The notes beneath the pieces were generated by a model that worked only from the letters and a program-made list of their open reading frames with translations, had not been told where the DNA came from and did not search any database. Shown here piece by piece: positions 52,701 through 64,000 of a stretch of 64,000 nucleotides of DNA (its first letter is position 1; each line of letters opens with the position of its first letter). A program made the position numbers and the translations under genes. The stretch covers positions 445,560-509,559 of the forward strand of contig MU004202.1 in the NCBI GenBank assembly GCA_010093605.1, in the 5' to 3' direction. The DNA is from Lophium mytilinum (Eukaryota; Ascomycota; Dothideomycetes; Mytilinidiales; Mytilinidiaceae).

Positions 52701-55700
52701 ACTATACTATTAACTTTAAAGACCTAAATATAAAACCTCTAGTCCCGCGCTAATATAGCCTCTCTTATAATAAGCTGCGCGCTATTAAGGCCTATATTAA
52801 TAAGATACTTAGGAAAAGTTTTATTTATTCTAGCACGTTACTATTTACAGCGCCCGTTATTATTATCTATAAGCTAGGCGGAGGACTCTATATCTATATT
52901 AATTATTGCTTACTAAATAAAATTATAATTAAGAACTAGAATGCACCCCCTCTTCTATATAATATAATTACGCAGCTTTATAAGGCTAAAATATACTCTA
53001 TTTTTAATATTATTACCGCGTTTAATAATATCCGCGTTAAAGATAGTAACTAACTTAAGATAGCTTTCTACACCTAATATAGCGTATTTAAATTTAATAT
53101 TATACCCTTTAGCCTCTATAACGCCCCTAGCACATTCTAATTATTTATTAACTCTAGGCTACACCTATATCTAGATATCTACTATATAGCCTATATAGAT
53201 AATATTCTTATCTATAGTAATAATAAAGAGGATTATAAGAGAGACTATATAAATATTCTTACAGCCTTATATAATATAGGTCTCTTTCTTAATATTAATA
53301 AGTATTACTTCTTAGTTAAGCGTATTAAGTATCTTAGACTTATTATTACGCTTAATAGTATAGAAATAGACCTAGCTAAGGTTAGCGCTATCTAGAACTA
53401 GAAGCTGCCCCGTAATATTAAAGATATCTAATTATTTCTAGGCTTCTATAACTTCTATTAGCGCTTTATTACTAGTTACTTATAAATTACTACTCTACTA
53501 ACTAAGCTTATAAAGAAAATAATAGAATAAGGTAACTTTCTATTACTTACTAATAGCCTAGTAGTATAAGCCTTTAAGAAGCTTAAAGCCTCTTTTCTCT
53601 TAGCGCTAGTCCTAGCCTATTTTAATCCGGACCTGGACTATATATTAGAAATAAACGCCTCTAACTATATTATTACTATAATTCTTTTATAATAAGGCCC
53701 GGATAGAATTCTCCGCCCCGTTACCTTTCTATCTAAAAAGATAACTCTAGTAGAATGTAATTATAAGATATATAATAAAGAGTTACTTACTATTATCCGC
53801 ACCTTTAAAGAATAGCGCCCTAAACTTACTAGCGTTATTAACTCTACGCTTATATAAATAGACTATAAGAATCTAGAATACTTTATATCTTCTAAATAGT
53901 TAAATTGCTAATAAGCCTATTAGGCTAAGTATCTTTCTTAATTTAACTTTATTCTAAACTAGCAACTAGGTAAGTAGTTAACTAAGCCTAATAGCCTTAC
54001 TTATAGGCCTAGCAATATTCTAGATAATCTAAATAACTCTAGAACTATATATTAAATATAGATAGTACTAAAGAAAAGAAACCTACTAGAAGAAATATAC
54101 TAAGCCCTATAGCTTACTAGCATGCTCCTTAATAAATAGAAAGTATCTATTATCTAGCTTACTAAGCTAATATATAAACTTATAGAATAATACTCTATAG
54201 ATATTTCTTATATTATTCTAGCAGCTAATAGAATAAGAGAAAAGAAGCGGATAACTAAGGTTGTAGCTAATTATAGTAAGTTAGATAAAGATCTATAGAA
54301 CGCTGCCCCTAATATTACCGCGTCTATTACCTCTAAGCCCGCAGCTACTAATAGTCTACTAGAAGAAGGAGCGCTAGAAGTATCTAAACCTAGTAATAAG
54401 TTAAATAAGGACTTACTAGGGGACTATATAGATAATACTACTATCTAGTAGATTAATTAAGTCTATATAGAGAATAATATTCTCTAGCGTATTATGCACG
54501 CTAAGGAAACTAGAGAATAATATATTCCGCTTAAGCTTATTTAGAAATAAGGTATTAAGATTAAGCTTAGTAATTGCAAAATCTATAAAAACCGGCTATT
54601 TATTAATAGCCGCCTATATATTCTATATAACGCAAAACTTTAAATATAGTTAATTAAGAAAGCCTATAACTCTCTTTCTAGAGGCTATACTAAGAGAAAC
54701 TCCCTCTACTACTGCCTCTCCTTCTAGTACTATTAGCTAGGAATTATAAACTCTATTACTATATATATTAACGCCTACCTTATATATAGGCGCATAAAGG
54801 TCTATAAAAAGGGTAAGTATAGCCTACTTAAACTACTACCTATTCTAAATTAATACTAGATAGATATATCTATTAATTTTATTACTAAGCTACCCTCTTA
54901 TATAATTAAGGGCCGTACGTACTAATATATTATAGTTATTATTAACTAGCTTTCTAAGAAGCGCAAGTTTATTTCTCTAGACTCTATAAAGCTAGAAGAC
55001 GTCGCGTAAGTATTTATTAACTAGATCTAGCGCAAAGAAGGCTATCTAGACTATATTATATCTAACTATAGTATATAGTTTATATCTTTCTTTTAGAAAT
55101 ACTTATATAAATATATAGAAATATACCTAAAGCTATCTACTATAGCCTACCTAGAGACTAATAGTTAGACTAAGATTATTAACGCAGGCCTAAAGTAATA
55201 CCTACGCGCGTATATCTACTACTTGCAGGATAACTAAGTAAACCTAATTACCTTTACTAAATTTAAGGCTAACGCTAATATTAATTAGTCTACTAGCGTG
55301 TTACTATTTAAAGCTACTAAGAGCTATATACCCCGCAGCAGCTTAAAGCTATTATTATAAGGTATTACTATTCTAGGCTCTAAGCGCTAAGGAGTTAATA
55401 TAGCTAAGAAACTTATTACCTATATTTATAATCTATAGGAGTTTCTTAAAGAAGAGCTCTATTAGAATTAGTCTAAGATAAAGGAGCTAGCTAATTAAAA
55501 TTAGCTGCCCGCCCCTAAATTTAAGGTTAATAATATAGTTATACTAAATACTAAGAATATCTATACTACGCGGCTAAGTAAGTCTCTTAACTATAAGAAT
55601 CTTAGTCCCTTTTATATAACACGGGTTATTAATAATATAGCCTATAAGCTAGAACTTCCTAAGTCTATAAAAGGAATTTTTCTAGTATTCTACCCCTAGT

Positions 55701-56249
55701 TACTTTATTAAATTAATAAGATACCTCTTCTAGAATAATATCTAGAACCCCTACCTGCGCTTAAAATAGAAGAAGATAGCTTTATAGAATAGTACTATAT
55801 TAATAAAGTCCTTAATTCCTAATTTAATAGCCGCCGATTAGACCTATATATAGGTAAGAAACCCTGCCTAGTATATAAGATAGCCTAGTCCGGGTATAAT
55901 AACACCCGGCCTAAATAGAAACCTTACTAGAATATAGATAGCTATAATAAGCTCCTTATAGAGTATTATAATAAGTATAGTCTTAAAGTAGAACCTTATT
56001 TAATATTTAGAACATCTAAATAGGAGGTTATAAAGATAATAGGTAAGAGTATAAGCGCTACCGCGGTAATAGTAGGCCTATAGAATATTCTTAGTACTAG
56101 CCTAAGTAAGTATAAATAGTAACCTTATTAGGTAGCTAAGTTATCTTATAAGAAGGCTATTCTATATAGGCAACCTAAAGTAGAACTCTAATAGGTAGAA
56201 GCTAATAATAGGCCTTAGGTTAATTTATATAGTCCGCTTGCAGCGCTTA

Positions 56250-56345
56250 AGAATAACTATAAGAATAACTATAAGGATAACTATAAGAATAAATATAAGA
56301 ATAGAAATAATAGAAATAATAGAAATAATAGAAATAATAAATATA
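56250..56345. repeat. 12-bp and 9-bp simple tandem repeats near C 3' end
   Basis: A run of 12-base units (aagaataactat) passes into a run of 9-base units (aatagaaat). Both periods are multiples of three and lie in the C-terminal tail region after the chromodomain. Confidence 0.75.
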
Positions 56346-56481
56346 GTAAGACTATAGATAATAGTAAGTATATAAATAGTAAGGCTATATAAGTAGCTTA
56401 GTAGAAATAAGATAAAAAGAATAGAGGAGCTATAGTATATTATAAGCCTTATAGAACTTTAGCTTTTAAAGAGGGGGGTAG

Positions 56482-56703
56482 TATTATAGTATAAATCTAG
56501 AATTATAATAATTATATACTAAGGTTATATATAGCCCCTTACATAACCTAAGTAAGACGCTAGCCCGAGGCGCTAGGCCGCGGCCCGTGCGCCGGCGTTA
56601 AACTATAACCTCTCGAGAGCTCCTAGCTCTCTCTCTCCTCCTTAGCTTAGATTTTTATAATAGTTAATATACCTTATTACTTATATTATATTAGCCCCCT
56701 ATA
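56482..56703 (+). repeat. C 3' LTR (222 bp)
   Basis: Preceded by a G-rich polypurine tract and followed by tttat. Retains CpG-containing stretches such as ggccgcggcccgtgcgccgg. Confidence 0.9.
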
Positions 56704-58413
56704 TTTATTACCTTTAAACTTATCTAGATAGGGCTAGAACTTATCTTCTATATAAGAAACTCTATTTAGAGTAATACTAAGGTTTTAATAATCTTTAGAT
56801 ATCTTAATATAGAGGTCTTAGTATTAGTAATAGCTTATATTATATAAATATAAGCGTAAATATAAGTATAAGTATTAATAAAAGTAATACTTCTAGAAGT
56901 AATTATAATAATAAGATAGACTATAGGTATAATTATAATAATAAGGGGGGCTTCTATTATTTAATAAGAGTAGGCTAGAGTTATAGTAACTATAAATATA
57001 TATATATTCTATAGTATAGTAAATATAATTTATATTACCTATATACTCTATAGTATAGTAAGCTTAATTAGTATTATAGCCTACTAAGGGGCTATTATTA
57101 GCTTATACTTCTTCTAATTTAATTACTCTATTAAGGGAGGTAAGTAGATTTTTAGCTACTATAGTAATAGGGTTAACTAGTAGTAGAGGTATAATAGAAT
57201 AGTATACTATAGGGGGCGCTATTATAGAAAAGGCTATAGTAGGCGCAGGTATAGAAGTATACTATAGTATCTATAGTATTTTAATTTTATTTTCTAAGAT
57301 AGTAAGGCGCGTATTATATTTATACTTATTCTTAGCTACTTAAGTAAGGTTAGCTATAAGGCGCTTAATAATCTTTTCTTACTCTATAGACTACTTATTA
57401 GCCTAGATATAGTTTTTCTATTAGGCCTTAATATCTAATTAGAGAGAGGTAATTTTATTCTTATAGATATAAAGTTTATTCTTATACTCTTCTAGTTTAG
57501 TTTTAATATTAAGTAGGCGCTTAAGCTTCTTATATATAGCTTCTAACTTATTATTCTTTTTATTATATTTATCTTTAAGAACTTTAATTTTATTTTAGAG
57601 CTTGCGCTGCGCTTTCTAGTTATCCTTATATATTTACTAAAAAATCTTAGTTATAGCTTAATAACTTCTAAGAATATAGAAGAAGTAGATAGAATTAGCT
57701 TAGACTTATATAAGGAAGTTCTAAAAGTCTATAATCTTAATTAAGCTATTAAACTATTAGTTACCGGGTAGAAGTAAATAGTCTAGAAATTTAGTAATAT
57801 TATTAATAGAGTTAAGAAATATACCTAGGTTATAGCTATAGCTAGAAGTATAGTACTTAATAATAGAGCTATAGACTATTAGGTCTAGAGTATATATAGA
57901 GTTATAATTATCTTTAGTAGTATTTTTATTTTAGGTTAGCTAAGTATCTATATATACTATTTAGGTAGACTACTAAGTATCTTCTTAGATAGACTACTAG
58001 ATATCTTCTTTATTCTAGAAGTTTTCTTTAGCTATTTATTAGAGGGGCGCGCTCTTTAGAGTCTTATAAGGGAACTTAGAGGGCGCGTAGAACTATATAT
58101 AGAATAATAGTAGAAAGTAGAAGGCTAGTTATAAGCTACTATACTTAAAATATCTAGGTTCTAAGTTATTAGTAGGGGCTCTAGTACCTAGTAGAGGTAG
58201 TAGATTACTTATTATAGAGAATATAGTAATAGTACTTAGTAAAATAAGGTAGTATAGCTATATACTCTTTAGTATTATATATATAGTTATATAGGTATAC
58301 TTACTAAGCTATTAAATAGCTTAGTAAATAAGAATTAAGGTTTAAGATATAAGAGTTAAAGTAGTAATAGTAAAAAAGAATTAGTACTAGTTAGAGTATT
58401 AGATATAACCTAA

Positions 58414-58658
58414 TATTATAGTTATAGTATAGAGGAGCTTAGTAGTATAAGGTAACTAGGTTAAATTTAAAAGATTATATAAGAAGTAGAAAGAGAGGCC
58501 TCTAGAAAGAAGCTATATATATAGAGAAGAGAGGTATATAGGCGCTAGGCGGGCTAGTATATAGGCGGCGCTAGGTAATATAATAGATATAGAAGTAGAA
58601 GGCTAGTAGCTAGTAATAGATAAATATATAACTAGAGGGTAGAGTATAATCTATTATA
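58414..58658 (-). repeat. B 5' LTR (245 bp)
   Basis: Partner of 31637-31881. Followed by gttat, the same five bases that precede the other LTR. Confidence 0.88.
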
Positions 58659-58796
58659 GTTATACTTAGTATATACCTTCTTATTTTCTAATTAAAGATA
58701 TATAATATTCTTAGTTAGTTATATAACTTTATATTATATTATTTCTTAGTATTCTCTTAGTAGTTATTAAGGTTAAAGGTTATTATATATATAGAC
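58659..58796 (-). mobile_element. Remnant of A2 gag beyond element B
   Basis: After B closes with its gttat duplication, minus-strand sequence from about 58790 down to 58664 has helical, Gln/Lys/Leu-rich coding character of the same kind as the A2 gag left of the insertion at 31636. This supports B having split A2. It is short and broken like the rest. Confidence 0.6.
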
Positions 58797-59141
58797 GTTA
58801 TATAATCTCTAGGCTAAGAGTTCTTCTAGCGCCTAAGGTTCTACTAGCGCCTAGAGTTCTACCGGCGCGTACTTAACTATATAGTAGGCTTATAGCTAGA
58901 GCCTCTCTTCTCTCTATATAACCTTATTAATAGTAATATAACTCTTTTCTTAGCTATAAACCTAATACTAGATTATATTATTCTTTAAAACCTAGATATA
59001 TAGAAATATAGAAACTTTAATTTCTTTTTATATAGCTATACTACTATATACACGCGCATTTATATAAATACTACTACTAGCTTTAAAATTTAGCTATATA
59101 GTTACTTAATTACTAACCTTAAAACTAATATATTTTCTTTT

Positions 59142-59179
<38 letters not shown>

Positions 59180-60332
59180 CTAAAACTTTCTTCTTATTTT
59201 CTATACCTATATAAAGCCTAGGCCTTACTATAGATAACTAGGTATAATTAACTATATTAATACGCCTAGTAGGTAACTCTATAACTCTAATATTCTATAA
59301 AGTAAGAAGGGGGTTAGTTACTAGAACTTTAATAAGATATAGAATACTTAAGGTAATATCTTTAAGAAAGTAGATAAGAAAGTACTATAGATAGACCTTA
59401 ACTACTTAGTATTATATATAAAGAACTAATAGAACTATCTTACTAAGTAGTGTAAGTATATTAGTAAACTACTTAATATAGCTATATTAGAGGCGCTTAA
59501 TACCTAGAACTTCTATACTATTAGTATAGACTTCTAGAATATAAAAAGCTCTATTACTTTTAACCTTCTTCTAGATCTATATAATATTAAGAAGCTTACT
59601 ATAAAGCTAGAAGGCACTATATTCTAGAATTTATTTAAGTTTTATTAGTAGGTAAACTCTAAACCGCTTAAAGCCTTTAAGCTACTACGCGCTCTAGTTA
59701 AAAGTACTAATATCTATATTAATAACTATAGCGCTAGCTTAGAGAAATAGAAGAATATATCTATAAATCTTTATAAGCGGTTTAATAGTATAGATAAGGT
59801 TATTAGAAATCTAAAGATCTAGCTTAATAATTCTAAGCTTAATTTCTAGGCTGCCTAGGTGCACGCGTATAACCTCTAGTAATAATAGTTAAAGCCTACT
59901 AAGATATCTAAAGAACCCGTTTATTTTAATAATAATAAGCGGCGCAATAATAATATTAACTATTAGCGGATAAATAGTAGAACTAGAGAATAACCTTTAG
60001 ATAGGCCTAATAACTATAGTTATAATAGTTATAATAATAATACTTATATAGAGCCTAGATATACTTCTTCTACTCTAAATATAAACCTCTATAGTAGTAG
60101 TAACTAAACCTACCGCTCTACTTCTCTATATAATAAATATTTAAATAACTAATATTATAATAATAGCTACTATAATAGCTATACTTTACTATATACTTAG
60201 CTACTATTATTAATATTCTACTAGTATATCTACTACTAGCTAGACCTAGTTATATTTAATAGAGAGGACCTAGATATATACCTAATCTAGCGTAGTAAAA
60301 TTCTTACTAAGATTTACTATACTTTCTCTAAT
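58797..60332 (+). mobile_element. Possible retroelement D, gag part only, broken
   Basis: 58797-58966 (gttatataatctct to aaacctaata) looks like an LTR of about 170 bp, but no partner is in the window. Beyond it the plus strand from about 59280 to 60320 has a gag-like composition: charged helical part, then an Asn/Arg/Tyr-rich tail near 59930-60090. No polymerase part is present before the A3 insertion. Copia-type is possible. It could also be unrelated repeat DNA or the leader of A2; the call is weak. Confidence 0.3.
59143..59178. repeat. (TTAC)9 microsatellite
   Basis: Nine perfect, uninterrupted ttac units. The motif has no CpA or TpG on either strand, so RIP cannot touch it, which explains why it survives intact. 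Confidence 0.97.
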
Positions 60333-60552
60333 TATTATAGTATAATAGTAGATTATAAGAGAAGACCTAATATTAGTATATATAGATAAAGTAGCTATAA
60401 GAGAGAGAGAAGGGCGCGGAACGCTAGCTAAGAGGTAGGTAAGGCTAGCGCTAAGCCTAGTTATATAATAGTAATTATATACTAGAGAGTATATAACGCT
60501 ATTATATATATTAGAAATATATTATAATAGAAGTTATATTATAGCTATAATA
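60333..60552 (-). repeat. A3 3' LTR (220 bp)
   Basis: Reverse complement of the A1 LTR type, same length as both A1 LTRs, starting tattatagtataatag and ending agctataata on the plus strand. Confidence 0.87.
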
Positions 60553-63500
60553 CTACCCCCCCTCTAAAAGAAACTATATATAGAGCTTCTTCTAGTATTA
60601 TACTTTAGCCTTTCTATTTTATACTAGTACTTCTTTCTAATTAGTTCTTCTATTAATTATATAGTCTTACTATAATTCTTTATAACCCTTTAGTCTTTTA
60701 TATAGTATTATAAACTATTAGTATTATAAACTATAGGTATTATAACTTATAGGTACTATATAGGCGTAATATAAATTAGTATAGAAGTTTAAACTTATAA
60801 ACCTTTATATTATCTATTATCTAGTAGTCCGCTAGGTTAGTATCTTCTAACTAGAGAAGTTAGTAATTACTTAGCTAGCTAGCGCTAGTTAGCTTTAGTA
60901 ATATCTAGCTTAAGGTCTACTTCTATAGTTTTAATATAATTATAGCTAGTAGAGGTTTCTAGTACTTAGGTTTCTTAAAAGACTTATAAGGTCTAGCAGC
61001 GTTAGAATATTAATAATAGTAGTCTATTATAACGTTGCGGTAATTAAATATACTTTTATATAATTTCTACTTAGATTTAGTATTCTAATCTAGATATCTA
61101 GTATATTAGATTCTATATTAAAGAAGTTCTTTAAGGCCTATAGCTAGATTAACTATTACTTTATTAATATATAAGTTAATAATATTATTAATATTCTACT
61201 ATTTAAAGCCTTCTATATTAACTTTAATAGGGCCTAGTTTATTATAAGTTTAACTATTAAGTAGTTTATAGGTAACTCTATATAATAGCTAGGGGTGGAA
61301 GACGTTAAATAGTTCTTTTAACGTCCGGGGCAGAGTAAGTTTATATATAGAGTTATTAATAACACAGGTAATCTTATATAGGCCTAGTTATTTATAGTCT
61401 AAAGACTTATTTAGGCGCTAAGTTTTAATATTACGCATGTTAAGTATAACTTTATCCTCTACCTTAAGCTCTGGTGCTAGTTTGCGTTTTAAATTTATAT
61501 AATAAGCTTAGCGTACTTATATCTAGATAAGCTTATCTTATAGAAAGAGTTATAGCTAGTTAATCTATTTAGCTAGGGTGTTAGCTTTCTTATAGAGTAA
61601 TTTCTAGGGTCCTTTTAGTTTAATAGAGTTATCTACTAGTTCTAGTTTTAAGCGCGGGTTATAGCCTTTAGTAGCTATAAATAGTAATACACCTATTATT
61701 ATTTTAGCGCAGTTAGCCTTAAATTTAGTAATAGGTAGAAAATCTATCTAGTTATCTTATTTATAGTTAATATAGGTGTATAGATATTACTTAAGTACTA
61801 TATTAGTAATCTTAGTCTAGCTATCTATTTTAGAGTAAAATAATAAGAATAACTTAGGTATAGTACTAATATAGGCGTAGAGACGTTTCTAGAAGTATAA
61901 TATAAACTATACGCCTTAATTAAATATAATAGTATATAGATAGCCTTTTTTACGCTAGACCTATTTAATAAATACTTAGATAACTAGCTTAACTTCTATA
62001 GAATTAAGCGGGATAAACTTTCTCTTTTTAAATAGTTAATTAACTATAACTATAATATACTTATATTTCCTGCCCTATTATTTATAGATAGGTAGTAGTC
62101 TAATAAAGTTAACTAAGATATTATACTAGTAGTAATATAGAATTAGTAGTAGGTAAAAAAGGCCTTACTTACCTTCTCTAGAGTGCTTTAAGTAGTAATA
62201 GGTTATATAAGCGCCTATATACTAGTTAATATTAGAAGTTATAAGAGGCTAGTAGTAGTAGTTACTTAACCTAGTATATATAGAGGTAGTTCTAGTATAA
62301 CTAGCTAGTTTAGGTTTATATATAGAATAGATAATTATAGTATATAATTTTAGTATAGCTAGAATATAGAGAAAATTATAAATATAGAGAAAATTATTAA
62401 TAATATTATAATTACTAAGCTTAATTTATAGGTAGTAGTTATAATAGAATTAGGCTAGTAGTTATCGCTTATTGCGGCGTTTAGTATATTTAACTACTTA
62501 TATAATAGAATTAGCTTAAGAAGCTTTCTTAACTTAGTATAGAATTTAATTACTTATTAGAACTAGCTTTAATGCGTTATATAGCTTAGTATTAAAAGTT
62601 TATTTATTATTAGTAGAAGAATTCTTTATCTTATTTCTTACTATAGAGGTAGTCCTAGAATTCTTTATCTTATCTAGGGGCTCTAGTTATAATTATATCT
62701 ATCTAGTACGCGTAACTATAAGTTAAAGCTTATTAGTATAATTAGATTAATTAAATTTACTAAAGTTATAAAGTATAGAGGCTAGATCTATTACTATATA
62801 TTCTAGGGCGTTATTAATAAGTATATAGGCTAGGTTAATAGCGTAATATATATTAGGCTTATAATTAGTAGACTTAAGTATAACTTACTCTTAATATTTA
62901 TAGCGAGCGTTACCTTTAGAGGGCTTATTACCGGGTTACCTAGTAAGAAGATCTAGCTTATTATTAAGCTTACCGGGCTTATACATAATTTTAAAGTTAA
63001 ATTTAGCTAAAAACTTAGCCTATTAGGCTTAATAATAGTTAAGTTATTTAGTTATTATAAATGTCTAAAGATTCTTATAATTAGAGATAATATTAATAAA
63101 ACTACTATATTTCTATCCCTAGCTAGTAAGCTCTAGACGCTAGTCTTTAAATACTAGAATAATAGTAAGCAGTTCTTTATTATATATAGTATAGTTAATT
63201 TACTATAGAGTTATCTATTATAATATAAAGGCTATAGAGTATAGAGTGCTATCTAGCTAAACCTATAATAGTACTACTGCTACTATATAATCTAAGGAAT
63301 TATATTTAACCTATATCTTATAGTCTAGGTTCTATAAGGCTAGCTAGGGAGCGTTCTAGAAATATTTCTTAATGCGGGTAAATACGCGTGCCTTATTACT
63401 ATTATCTTTCTAGGGGAATTTAAATAATTTCCTAGTAGATAATATAAGTATAGAGAGAGGTGCTATAAACTTAGAATATTAAGTAATAGAGTAATAATAG

Positions 63501-64000
63501 AAGTTATAGAAACTAAGAAAGGCCTATATATTTTTAAGATTCCTTAGTATAGGCTAATCTAGAACTATCTAGACTTTTATAGAATCTATCTAGACGCTAT
63601 TAACTTCTATAATAATGCTAAGGTATTTAACTTCTTATATAGTAAATTTAGACTTATAAATATTAAGAAATAGTCTAGCGTCTTATAACCTTATAACTAT
63701 AGATATAATATACTTCTTATACTCTTTTAGGTTATTACTAAAGATAAGTATATTATCTATATATGCTATATAGTAGTAATCTAGATTCTTATATAGTATA
63801 TTATTAATATAAGCTTAGAATAAGCTAGGCGCGTTATAGAGCCTAAATAGAAGAACTATAAATTTAAATAGGCTCTATTATATTAGAAACGCTATCTTAT
63901 ACTTATTACCTTTCTTAATATATAGAGCGTTAAACGCACTAATAACATCTAGCTTAGTATAATATTTAGCTTTAGCTAGTAGAGTAAGTATATCTTTAAT
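60333..64000 (-). mobile_element. LTR retroelement A3 (A-type Gypsy), runs off window, broken
   Basis: Minus-strand element of the same family as A1. The 3' LTR is 60333-60552, next to a polypurine-tract complement (ctaccccccc). To the right lie a chromodomain/tail region, integrase about 61.6-62.5 kb, RNase H about 63.0-63.3 kb and the start of reverse transcriptase (Y-I-D box near 63760, closely matching A1 around 14555). The last internal 150 bases before the LTR also align well with A1 and less well with A2. The left flanking bases are ctaat (60328-60332). Its 5' half lies beyond the window. Broken many times by RIP. Confidence 0.85.

Larger units (their letters stand above)
48950..56703 (+). 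mobile_element. LTR retroelement C, Ty3/Gypsy chromovirus, broken
   Basis: A 7,754-bp plus-strand element with 222-bp LTRs and target duplication tttat (48945-48949 and 56704-56708), inserted into the gag region of element B. Approximate parts: gag 49.3-51.3 kb, zinc-knuckle/protease 51.3-52.1 kb, reverse transcriptase 52.7-53.4 kb (Y-I-D box near 53200), RNase H 53.6-53.85 kb ([13 protein letters not shown] block), integrase 54.6-55.4 kb, chromodomain about 55.8-55.97 kb, and a polypurine tract (gagggggg) just before the 3' LTR. Full length, broken many times by RIP. Compared with its neighbours its two LTRs differ in CpG content, the right one keeping more. Confidence 0.9.
31637..58658 (-). 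mobile_element. LTR retroelement B (Gypsy), split by elements E and C, broken
   Basis: 245-bp LTRs at 31637-31881 and 58414-58658 are flanked by the target duplication gttat (31632-31636 and 58659-58663), so B inserted into the gag of A2. It runs on the minus strand. Its own DNA is 31637-34773, 46025-48949 and 56704-58658; together these make about 8.0 kb. Parts from its 5' side: gag 58.3-56.7 kb continuing 48.9-48.0 kb, protease and reverse transcriptase 47.7-46.1 kb (Y-I-D box near 46490), RNase H 34.7-34.0 kb, integrase zinc-binding region about 33.70-33.56 kb and core below it, then a 3' tail and polypurine tract beside 31882. Broken many times by RIP, plus the two insertions. Confidence 0.88.

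Noticed and set aside
60333-60552. 5' LTR of A2
   Set aside because: The polypurine-tract complement lies to its right, so it is the 3' LTR of a different element extending rightward.
7150-64000. Mitochondrial or plasmid DNA, suggested by the AT-richness
   Set aside because: The block consists of nuclear-type LTR elements with target duplications and CpA-specific mutation; no mitochondrial genes seen.

Overview
The window is nuclear DNA of a filamentous ascomycete (Pezizomycotina; a dothideomycete would fit, but that is inference). Evidence is the short 55-65 nt GT-AG introns, fungal-type proteins and strong repeat-induced point mutation (RIP). It has two compartments. Bases 1 to about 7,080 are ordinary gene-bearing DNA. 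From about 7,150 to the end, roughly 57 kb is AT-rich, gene-free, nested transposon DNA almost stripped of CpA and TpG. It also contains a 10-N assembly gap.

Gene part: the 3' portion of an M19 membrane dipeptidase (1-647, +); a four-exon cytochrome P450, probably CYP504-like (1249-3019, +); an intronless F-box-like hypothetical protein (3759-4883, +); and a secreted cysteine-rich protein of unknown function (5254-6464, -) lying next to the repeat compartment. No shared pathway is evident among the four.

Repeat part: a Pogo/Fot1 DNA transposon flanked by TA duplications (7084-9176) sits at the boundary. A Ty3/Gypsy chromovirus called here A1 (9718-17993, +, TSD taaag) follows. Then comes unidentified degraded DNA, an eleven-unit 39-bp tandem array (20864-21292) and a plus-strand DNA-transposon-like coding block (about 21.3-25.1 kb). 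From 25,144 a nested stack begins. A second A-type element, A2 (minus), is split by element B (31637-58658, minus, TSD gttat). B is itself split by element E (34774-46024, minus, TSD ttctt) and element C (48950-56703, plus, TSD tttat). After B closes, a remnant of A2 gag is followed by a possible further retroelement D, into which a third A-type element, A3 (60333 to beyond the window, minus), has inserted.

Removing E and C leaves B at about 8.0 kb, a normal Gypsy size, which supports the nesting. All LTR retroelements look broken many times over. The LTR pairs I compared differ only by transitions, as RIP predicts, so they cannot be used directly as a clock. The most unusual items are E, an 11.25-kb chromovirus with about 3.4 kb of coding-like DNA between its chromodomain and 3' LTR, and the surviving CpA dinucleotides, which seem to lie mostly in GpCpA.
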